Below, one piece after another: positions 57,995 to 64,000 of a stretch of DNA of 64,000 nucleotides. Under the pieces are notes generated by a model. The model was not told the DNA's origin, ran no database searches, and was given only the letters and a program-made list of their open reading frames with translations. Both the position numbers and the translations under genes were made by a program. How positions within the stretch are numbered: position 1 is the stretch's first letter; the number at the start of each line of letters is the position of its first letter. Source of the stretch: Simplicispira psychrophila DSM 11588 (GTDB taxonomy: Bacteria > Pseudomonadota > Gammaproteobacteria > Burkholderiales > Burkholderiaceae_C); NCBI RefSeq assembly GCF_000688255.1, contig NZ_JHYS01000004.1, forward strand, positions 124,001 to 188,000. Direction: 5' to 3'.

Positions 57995-58035
57995 GGCGGG
58001 TAGTTTGTTATGGAAAGAAACCGTATGCGATGCAC

Positions 58036-58063
58036 ACATGGGGTGGTGGGTCGGTATTTCAAG
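58036..58063 (-). promoter_or_regulatory. Sigma-32 (RpoH) heat-shock promoter of grpE-dnaK-dnaJ
   Basis: On the minus strand CTTGAAA (-35) and CCCCATGT (-10) are separated by 13 bases, matching the E. coli sigma-32 consensus (CTTGAAA, N11-16, CCCCATNT). It lies about 40 bases upstream of the grpE ATG. Confidence 0.85.
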
Positions 58064-58146
58064 GCAGCACCGATCCGGGGGAGGCAATGACGGCTGCTGG
58101 CCGCATATTCTTTGGGGTACTGCAGCGCACCGTAGCCACGGCATAC

Positions 58147-58152
58147 TATAAT
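58147..58152 (+). promoter_or_regulatory. -10 box for the rpsF operon
   Basis: A perfect TATAAT 65 bp upstream of rpsF. The -35 is not obvious. Confidence 0.5.
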
Positions 58153-58217
58153 TGCCGGCTTTGCCTTGCCGCATCACTACAGACGCAGTGGGCGGTTTTC
58201 ACCCAAAAGGAGTATGC

Positions 58218-58667
58218 ATGCGTCATTACGAAATCATTTTGTTGATCCATCCGGATCAAAGCGAGCAGGTTCCCGCCATGCTTGAGCGCTACAAGGGCAT
58301 GATCACCGCTGGCGGTGGCAAGGTGCACCGCGTGGAAGACTGGGGCCGCCGTCAACTGGCGTACCTGATCAACAAGTTGGCCAAGGCCCACTACCTGTGC
58401 GTCAACATCGAAGCCGACCAGGCCGTGATGGCTGAACTGGAGCACGCCTTCAAGTTCAACGACGCCGTGCTGCGCCACCTCACCGTGTTGAAGAAGACTG
58501 CCGACACCGGCCCTTCTTCCATGATGAAGACCGTCGAGCGCGAAGAAGCCCGTAAGGTCAGCCAAGCCGAATACGCAGCCTCCGGTGAGCGCGGTGAGCG
58601 CCAAGACCGTGGCGAGCGCCAAGAGCGCGGCGAACGCGCTGAGCGCACGGAACGCACCGAGCGCTAA
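58218..58667 (+). CDS. rpsF: 30S ribosomal protein S6
   Basis: A 149-residue ribosomal protein. [42 protein letters not shown] and [14 protein letters not shown] are S6 blocks. The C-terminal 30 residues are a charged repeat built from GER, DRGER and ERTER units, longer than the E. coli tail. ATG 58218 follows AAAGGAGT. It heads the rpsF-priB-rpsR-rplI-dnaB cluster. Confidence 0.97.
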   Translation: MRHYEIILLIHPDQSEQVPAMLERYKGMITAGGGKVHRVEDWGRRQLAYLINKLAKAHYLCVNIEADQAVMAELEHAFKFNDAVLRHLTVLKKTADTGPSSMMKTVEREEARKVSQAEYAASGERGERQDRGERQERGERAERTERTER

Positions 58668-58688
58668 GCACCCCGGTTTGCCAAGGGA

Positions 58689-58979
58689 GTGGAGAACCGC
58701 GTTGCTTTGACCGCTTGTATCGCCGAGGCCCAGGCCTTGCGATTCACACCTGCCGGATTGCCTGCCATTGAGTTGCGCCTGGAGCACCACTCACAACAGG
58801 AAGAGGCCGGTCAGCCACGCGAAGTCAAGGCGGCGATCAAAGCAGTAGCTTTTGGTGCCATGGCTGAGCGATTGGCCCAACAGCCCATCGGCAGCGCCTG
58901 GTGCTTCACCGGCTTTTTAGCCACCCCGCGTAACGGCAAACATGCAGTGCTGCACGTTCAGGATATTCAAACAAATTAA
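58689..58979 (+). CDS. priB: Primosomal replication protein N (PriB)
   Basis: A 96-residue single-stranded-DNA-binding OB-fold protein of the restart primosome. [36 protein letters not shown] and [39 protein letters not shown] match PriB. The start is GTG at 58689 with AAGGG just upstream; no ATG suits. It lies between rpsF and rpsR, its standard place. Confidence 0.92.
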   Translation: MENRVALTACIAEAQALRFTPAGLPAIELRLEHHSQQEEAGQPREVKAAIKAVAFGAMAERLAQQPIGSAWCFTGFLATPRNGKHAVLHVQDIQTN

Positions 58980-58996
58980 TTTTCGAGAGGTCCGCA

Positions 58997-59278
58997 ATGG
59001 CCACGTTCAAGAAATTCAACAAAGACAAGCGCCCTAAGCGCAATACCCAATCGCTGCTGTTCAAGCGCAAGCGCTTCTGCCGCTTCACCGTCACTGGCGT
59101 CGAAGAAATCGACTACAAGGATGTGGACACGCTGCGCGATTTCATCGCTGAAAATGGCAAGATCATCCCCGCGCGCCTGACCGGCACGCGCGCCATCTTC
59201 CAGCGCCAGCTGAACACCGCCATCAAGCGCGCACGCTTTTTGGCCCTGGTGCCGTACAGTGACCAGCACAAGATCTAA
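58997..59278 (+). CDS. rpsR: 30S ribosomal protein S18
   Basis: A 93-residue basic ribosomal protein that binds S6 in the 30S platform. [23 protein letters not shown] and [34 protein letters not shown] are diagnostic. An AGAGG box lies nine bases upstream of ATG 58997. It is 17 bp after priB. Confidence 0.97.
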   Translation: MATFKKFNKDKRPKRNTQSLLFKRKRFCRFTVTGVEEIDYKDVDTLRDFIAENGKIIPARLTGTRAIFQRQLNTAIKRARFLALVPYSDQHKI

Positions 59279-59290
59279 GGAGCACAACCC

Positions 59291-59743
59291 ATGCAAATCA
59301 TTCTGCTCGACAAGGTTGTGAACCTCGGTAACCTGGGCGATCTCGTCCGCGTGAAAGACGGTTACGCCCGCAACTTCCTGATTCCTGCTGGCCGCGCACG
59401 CCGCGCCACCGAAGCGGCCAAGGCCGAATTCGAAGCCAAGCGCGCTGAGCTCGAAAAAGCCGCAGCTGCCAAGCTGGCAGCTTCCGAAGCCGACGGCGAA
59501 AAGCTGGCCGGCAAGGTCTTCAAGCTGACGCAAAAGGCGGGTGTGGACGGCCGTTTGTTTGGTTCGGTCACCAACGGCGACATCGCCGAAGAGCTGAACA
59601 AGCAAGGCTTCAAGGTGTTGAAGGGCCAAGTGCGTATGCCCAATGGCCCTATCAAGACTATCGGCGACACCACCATCAGCGTGGCGTTGCACACGGACGT
59701 GGCGGTTGAAGTGACTGTTTCGGTGTACGGCGAAACCGTCTGA
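59291..59743 (+). CDS. rplI: 50S ribosomal protein L9
   Basis: A 150-residue ribosomal protein. [32 protein letters not shown] is the L9 signature N-domain. A long connecting helix ([21 protein letters not shown]) joins the C-domain with [17 protein letters not shown] terminator follows within 25 bp, so dnaB may have its own promoter or depend on read-through. Confidence 0.97.
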   Translation: MQIILLDKVVNLGNLGDLVRVKDGYARNFLIPAGRARRATEAAKAEFEAKRAELEKAAAAKLAASEADGEKLAGKVFKLTQKAGVDGRLFGSVTNGDIAEELNKQGFKVLKGQVRMPNGPIKTIGDTTISVALHTDVAVEVTVSVYGETV

Positions 59744-59765
59744 TTGCCTTTTCAGGCTCTCGCAC

Positions 59766-59793
59766 AAAAGCCGCCCTCGGGCGGCTTTTTTCT
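59766..59793 (+). terminator. Terminator between rplI and dnaB
   Basis: AAGCCGCC and GGCGGCTT pair across a four-base loop and lead into a T-rich run. Confidence 0.85.
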
Positions 59794-59867
59794 TTTTGGT
59801 GCGGCGACTGCCGCCGACGTTCTTAGCCGGGCTGCTAGGATCAAAAATTGGCCTTTCGAGGAACCCC

Positions 59868-61277
59868 ATGTCTGACGATTTTCTGCCCAGCGACAGCGGC
59901 TTTGCCCCCTACGACCGTGACATTGCTCCCCTGCGTGTGCCGCCGCACTCTATTGAGGCCGAATCGAGCGTGCTTGGCGGCCTGCTGCTGGACAACAACG
60001 CATGGGACCGCGTCGGCGATCTGCTCGCCGAAGGCGATTTTTACCGCCACGAACACCGCCTGATTTACACCGCCATCGCCAGCCACATCAACGCCAGCAA
60101 GCCGGCCGATGTCATCACGGTGTACGAAAAACTGCAAAGCCAGGGGAAGGCCGAAGAAATAGGTGGGCTGGCGTACCTGAATGCGCTAGCGCAATACGTG
60201 CCCAGCGCCAGCAATATCCGCCGCTACGCCGAGATCGTCCGTGAGCGCGGCATTCTGCGCAAACTGGTCACCGCCAGCGATGAAATCGCCACCAACGCCT
60301 TCAACACCCAAGGCCGGCCAGTAGACAAAATTCTGGACGAAGCCGAGCAAAAAATCTTCCACATTGGTGAAGAAGGCTCGCGCATGAAACAAGGTTTCCA
60401 AGCCATGGAAACTTTGGTGGTGGACCTGCTCGACCGCGTGCAAGAAATGGCCGACAACCCCAACGACATCACCGGCGTGCCGACGGGATTTATCGATTTA
60501 GACCGCATGACCTCCGGCCTGCAAGCTGGTGACATGGTGGTGCTGGCGGCGCGCCCGTCGATGGGTAAAACGGCCTTCGCCGTGAATATTGCCGAGCACG
60601 TCGCGCTGCACGAAGGTTTGCCAGTGGCCATCTTCTCGATGGAAATGGGTGCCGCGCAGTTGGCGGTGCGCGTGGTCGGCTCGATTGCGCGCATTGACCA
60701 AGGCCATTTGCGCACCGGCAAGTTGTCGGATGACGAGTGGCCACGTTTGACGGAGGCGATTGAAAAGCTGCGCAATGTCTCGCTGCACATTGATGAAACC
60801 CCCGGTCTGACGCCTACCGAGCTGCGCGCCAACGCGCGCCGGCTTGCGCGCCAGTGCGGCAAGTTGGGGCTGATCGTGGTCGATTATTTGCAATTGATGA
60901 GCGGATCAGCCAGTTCGCAGGGCGAGAACCGCGCCACCGAACTGGGCGAAATCTCGCGCGGTTTGAAGATGCTGGCGAAAGAGCTGCAATGCCCGGTGAT
61001 TGCGCTGTCGCAGCTCAACCGCAGCGTTGAAACCCGCACCGACAAGCGCCCGATGATGTCGGATTTGAGGGAGTCTGGTGCGATTGAGCAGGATGCAGAC
61101 ATCATCATGTTCATCTACCGCGATGACTACTACAACAAGGACAGCAAAGAGCCCAACGTCGCCGAGATCATCATCGGCAAGCAGCGCAACGGCCCAACCG
61201 GTACAGTGAAACTGTTCTTCCAGAAGTCGCAAACGCGCTTTGAGAGCTTGGCTTTAGGCTCTAGCGATAATTTTTAG
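59868..61277 (+). CDS. dnaB: Replicative DNA helicase DnaB
   Basis: A 469-residue hexameric fork helicase. The N-domain has PPHSIEAESSVLGGLLLDNNAWD. The RecA-like domain has Walker A ARPSMGKTAFAVNIA (about 230-244), Walker B LIVVDYLQLM, and DLRESGAIEQDADIIMFIYRD near 405-425. No intein interrupts the P-loop. ATG 59868 opens on MSDDFLPS. The frame ends within the start of a dispersed repeat. Confidence 0.96.
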   Translation: MSDDFLPSDSGFAPYDRDIAPLRVPPHSIEAESSVLGGLLLDNNAWDRVGDLLAEGDFYRHEHRLIYTAIASHINASKPADVITVYEKLQSQGKAEEIGGLAYLNALAQYVPSASNIRRYAEIVRERGILRKLVTASDEIATNAFNTQGRPVDKILDEAEQKIFHIGEEGSRMKQGFQAMETLVVDLLDRVQEMADNPNDITGVPTGFIDLDRMTSGLQAGDMVVLAARPSMGKTAFAVNIAEHVALHEGLPVAIFSMEMGAAQLAVRVVGSIARIDQGHLRTGKLSDDEWPRLTEAIEKLRNVSLHIDETPGLTPTELRANARRLARQCGKLGLIVVDYLQLMSGSASSQGENRATELGEISRGLKMLAKELQCPVIALSQLNRSVETRTDKRPMMSDLRESGAIEQDADIIMFIYRDDYYNKDSKEPNVAEIIIGKQRNGPTGTVKLFFQKSQTRFESLALGSSDNF

Positions 61278-61338
61278 TCAAAACAGCCGCTAGTCCTTTA
61301 GATATATGCGCTAATAGCTATCAATAGCATAGTAAAAA
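61271..61338 (+). repeat. Dispersed repeat after dnaB
   Basis: AGTCAAAACAGCCGCTAGTC, CTTTAGATATATGCGCTAAT, then AGCTATCAATAGCAT. A full copy in the same form as 21551-21618. Confidence 0.85.
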
Positions 61339-61355
61339 TCGTTCGATAGGGGCGT

Positions 61356-61390
61356 AAAAAAAGAGCTGCCCATGTGGCAGCTCTTTTTCT
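61356..61390. terminator. Bidirectional terminator between dnaB and the PhoH gene
   Basis: AAAAAGAGCTGCC pairs perfectly with GGCAGCTCTTTTT across a five-base loop, between convergent genes. Confidence 0.9.
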
Positions 61391-61410
61391 TGGTGGGTGG
61401 CGTTAGAGGG

Positions 61411-63237
61411 TTACAGCACTTCGCTGGCAAAGTCCGCCAAACGCGAGCGCTCGCCGCGTGCCAGGGTGATGTGACCGCTGTGTGCCCAGCCCTTGAAGCG
61501 GTCTACCGCAAAGGTCAGGCCGGAGGAGCCTTCGGTCAGGTAAGGCGTGTCGATCTGTGCCAGATTGCCCATGCAGATGATCTTGGTGCCGGGGCCAGCG
61601 CGAGTGATCAGCGTTTTCATCTGTTTGGGTGTCAGGTTTTGCGCCTCGTCGATGATGACGTACTTGTTCATGAAAGTGCGTCCGCGCATGAAATTCATGC
61701 TCTTAATCTTGATGCGGCTGCGGATCAGTTCGTTGGTGGCGGCGCGTCCCCATTCGCCGGCGTTGCCGCCGTCGCCCTTGGCCAAAAACTCGAGGTTGTC
61801 GTCCAATGCGCCCATCCACGGGCCCATTTTTTCTTCTTCGGTGCCCGGCAGAAAACCGATGTCCTCGCCGACGCTGACGGTGGCGCGGGTCATGATGATT
61901 TCGGTGTAACGGCGCTCGTCCAGCACCTGCGTTAGGCCAGCGGCCAGCGCCATCAGCGTTTTGCCGGTGCCCGCCGTGCCCGCGAGGGTGACGAAGTCGA
62001 TATCCGGGTCCATCAGCAGGTTGATGGCAAAATTTTGCTCGCGGTTGCGTGTGGTCACGCCCCAGACAGCGTTCTTGGCGTGGCCATAGTCCTTGAGCGT
62101 TTTGAGCACCGCCGTTTTATCGCGAATTTCGCTGACGCGCGCGTACAGGCTGGGCTCGCCGGGAGACTCGAAGTAAACGAACTGGTTGATCATCAGTTGC
62201 GGCACGATGGGGCCACTGATGCGGTAGTAGGTGTGCGCGCCGCTTTGCCAGCTTTCCATCGATTTGCCGTGGCTGCTCCAGAAATCAGCCGGCAACACCA
62301 ACATGCCCGCATACAGCAGGTCGTCGTCGGCCAGCACCTTGTCGCTTTGGTAGTCCTCGGCCGGCAGGCCCAGCGCGCGTGCTTTGACACGCATGTTGAT
62401 GTCTTTGGACACCAGCACCACCTCGCGTGGTGCGTGTTGTTGGCGCAGGGCTTCGACCACACCCAAAATCTGGTTGTCGGCCTTGCCTTGTGGCAGGCTG
62501 CTGGGCAGGTGGTAGTCGAGCGCGGTGGTCTGAAAGAACAGGCAGCCGCCGGCGCTGCGCTGGCCGGTGGAGTCGAGTTTCAGGCCCAGGGCGATGTCGG
62601 CGCCGCTGGCACCCGCCAGTGCGTCGAGCGAGCGGCTGATCTGACGAGCATTGCGCGCCACTTCGGTCATGCCTTTTTTGTGCGCGTCCAGTTCTTCCAG
62701 CACGATCATCGGCAGGTAGATGTCGTGTTCTTCAAAGCGGAACAGGCTGGTCGGGTCATGCAGCAACACGTTGGTGTCGAGTACAAACAGTTTGGCCAGG
62801 CCAGTACCGCGTGCTTTGCGGCTGCGCGCTGGAGCGGCAGCTGCAGCGACAGGCGCAGCCTTTACGGGCGCCCGCGCCGGGGCTGTTGGGGCCGTTATTT
62901 TGGCGCTGACGGGAGTGGCTGCAGGGCGGGTATCGCGCGCCATCGCGGGTGCTGCGACGGGCGCTGCCACGGATGCTGGTATCGGCGCGGCGCTGCTGCG
63001 GCGTGATTTGGCGGCCGGCGTGCGTGCAGCAGGTGCTGCGGCGCTCGTCACTGGCCCGTTTTCGCGTGCTACGGAGCGGGCTGTGGCCTCTGGCGTGGGG
63101 ATGGAGGCTTTTACTGCCAAAGGCGATAAAGGCGACGCAGTTTCAGCGGGCGCCTTACGTGTCTGGACGGCCGCGACGTTATAGGCTTCAGGCGCGAGCA
63201 GGGACGCGCGTCGGGTGGGGGCTGGGGGCAGGGGCAT
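61411..63237 (-). CDS. PIN-PhoH fusion protein (PhoH2/YlaK type)
   Basis: A 608-residue cytoplasmic protein. The first 145 residues are Ala/Pro/Arg-rich and low in complexity. A PIN domain follows (KLFVLDTNVLLHDPTSL, IVLEELDAHKKG, VSKDINMRVKA). The PhoH ATPase comes next, with Walker A LAGTAGTGKTLMALAAG (about 412) and Walker B KYVIIDEAQNLTP. PIN-PhoH proteins are RNA helicase-nucleases in some bacteria. Length exceeds the usual 430-470 because of the N-tail. It is convergent with dnaB. Confidence 0.9.
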   Translation of the reverse strand: MPLPPAPTRRASLLAPEAYNVAAVQTRKAPAETASPLSPLAVKASIPTPEATARSVARENGPVTSAAAPAARTPAAKSRRSSAAPIPASVAAPVAAPAMARDTRPAATPVSAKITAPTAPARAPVKAAPVAAAAAPARSRKARGTGLAKLFVLDTNVLLHDPTSLFRFEEHDIYLPMIVLEELDAHKKGMTEVARNARQISRSLDALAGASGADIALGLKLDSTGQRSAGGCLFFQTTALDYHLPSSLPQGKADNQILGVVEALRQQHAPREVVLVSKDINMRVKARALGLPAEDYQSDKVLADDDLLYAGMLVLPADFWSSHGKSMESWQSGAHTYYRISGPIVPQLMINQFVYFESPGEPSLYARVSEIRDKTAVLKTLKDYGHAKNAVWGVTTRNREQNFAINLLMDPDIDFVTLAGTAGTGKTLMALAAGLTQVLDERRYTEIIMTRATVSVGEDIGFLPGTEEEKMGPWMGALDDNLEFLAKGDGGNAGEWGRAATNELIRSRIKIKSMNFMRGRTFMNKYVIIDEAQNLTPKQMKTLITRAGPGTKIICMGNLAQIDTPYLTEGSSGLTFAVDRFKGWAHSGHITLARGERSRLADFASEVL

Positions 63238-63275
63238 GGTGCAAGGGCCTCAGGCTGATGATCTGGTTGCAGATA

Positions 63276-63306
63276 GCAAAAAGCCGCCTGGTCACCCAGG
63301 CGGCTT
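63276..63306 (-). terminator. Terminator after bcp
   Basis: AAGCCGCCTGG pairs with CCAGGCGGCTT across four bases. On the minus strand five Ts follow. The region 63238-63408 shows no gene. Confidence 0.85.
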
Positions 63307-63408
63307 GGTTGCAAAAAGAGAGCGGTGCGCGGTTCAGCAGCATGGAACCATTATGCATGTCACCGGTGACACGCTGCGCCGGCGTAGAGCGGGGGGCGAG
63401 GGCCGGGT

Positions 63409-63894
63409 TCAGGCCGCCTTTTTCAGGGCGTTGAGCGACTTGACGGCCTTGAGCACTTCTTCAACGTGGCCGGGCACCTTGAGGCCGCGCCATTCGTGGG
63501 TCAGAATGCCTTCTTCGTTGATGAGAAAGGTGCTGCGCTCAATGCCTTTAACCTTTTTGCCGTACATAATTTTGTTTTTCACGACGCCAAACATGTGGCA
63601 CATTTTCTCTTCGGTATCGGCGACCAGCTCAAACGGCAATTCGAGGTTCTGTTTGAAATCGTCGTGCGATTTCATGTTGTCGCGTGACACACCAAACACG
63701 GCGGCGCCGGCTTTCACGAAGTCTTTGTAGTTATCGCGAAATTGCATTGCCTCTGTGGTGCACCCAGGGGTATGATCTTTTGGGTAAAAGTACAAAACCA
63801 TTACTTGGCCCATGTGGGAAGTATTGGATACTCTGAGCCCACCAGTAGCTACGGCTTCGAATTCGGGGAGGAGTTTGTTGACAACGATCGCCAT
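63409..63894 (-). CDS. bcp: Peroxiredoxin (Bcp/PrxQ family)
   Basis: A 161-residue thiol peroxidase. VLYFYPKDHTPGCTTEAMQFRD (about 33-54) holds the peroxidatic Cys. The resolving Cys usually five residues later is Met here, so it is a one-Cys type or uses another Cys, for example in EKMCHMFGV. GIERSTFLINEEG is conserved. It removes peroxides with thioredoxin or glutaredoxin. The start leaves about 106 bases to the window end, where no further gene is visible. Confidence 0.93.
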   Translation of the reverse strand: MAIVVNKLLPEFEAVATGGLRVSNTSHMGQVMVLYFYPKDHTPGCTTEAMQFRDNYKDFVKAGAAVFGVSRDNMKSHDDFKQNLELPFELVADTEEKMCHMFGVVKNKIMYGKKVKGIERSTFLINEEGILTHEWRGLKVPGHVEEVLKAVKSLNALKKAA

Positions 63895-64000
63895 ATAAAT
63901 TTGGATCCTCTGGGTGAAGTCGTTGAAATTCCGGGGGGAATTGGTTGTTCTTATTCTTCAATCCCGCGGCTGCAACCCGAAATTTTACCCCGAAACCCCC

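Noticed and set aside
59868-61277. Intein in dnaB
   Set aside because: The P-loop and downstream motifs are continuous and the length is normal.

Overview
This window reads as the chromosome of a betaproteobacterium of the order Burkholderiales, most likely family Comamonadaceae. The evidence is the gene order (rpmF-plsX-fabHDG-acpP-fabF-rpoE-rseA-mucD-lepA-lepB-rnc-era-recO-pdxJ-acpS-nagZ, and leuCDB-asd-fimV-truA-trpFBA-accD), the GC-rich codon use, and a dispersed intergenic repeat (core like GCTAGCCCTTTAGATA ... GCGCTAGTAGCTATCAA) that I recall from Comamonadaceae genomes. No tRNA, rRNA, CRISPR array, transposase or integrase was seen.

Layout. 1-4.4 kb: GST remnant at the edge, flavodoxin-like protein, dienelactone hydrolase, ZIP metal transporter, RsmI-family methyltransferase and Maf. 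4.4-10.8 kb: yceD-rpmF and the fatty-acid synthesis cluster. 10.8-14.3 kb: envelope stress (RpoE, RseA, DegP/MucD). 14.5-22.7 kb: translation, secretion, RNA processing, repair and cofactor genes. 22.9-28.6 kb: a secreted protein, MscS channel, response-regulator/GGDEF protein, lysS, a LON-N protein and YggT. 39.3-53.8 kb, minus strand: leuCDB, asd, fimV, truA, trpFBA, accD. 54.2-58.0 kb: grpE-dnaK-dnaJ behind a sigma-32 promoter. 58.2-61.3 kb: rpsF-priB-rpsR-rplI-dnaB. 61.4-63.9 kb: PhoH/PIN protein and Bcp.

The accessory region is 28.7-39.3 kb, between yggT and accD. It holds an eight-gene minus-strand operon: WYL regulator, SHOCT membrane protein, zinc ribbon, small GTPase, membrane-anchored coiled-coil protein, two dynamin-like GTPases and a YkgJ cysteine-cluster protein. 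A second operon holds a 109-aa unknown, a paralogous zinc ribbon and a HEPN protein. There is also a truncated HEPN paralogue and two toxin-antitoxin modules. The two operons share a palindrome (GCGACA-N5-TGTCGC) upstream of their first genes. A 23-bp direct repeat, identical to the accD 3' end, brackets the 8.2-kb dynamin segment, and each toxin-antitoxin module lies between direct copies of the dispersed repeat. This looks like a transferred, partly decayed defence or membrane-remodelling island. The three-GTPase layout recalls the LeoABC dynamins of enterotoxigenic E. coli, but no homology search was possible here.

Other notable points are a 34-aa threonine-rich leader peptide with possible attenuator stems upstream of asd, a probable single-base frameshift near the end of the first dynamin, and a frameshifted RelE/HigB-like toxin.
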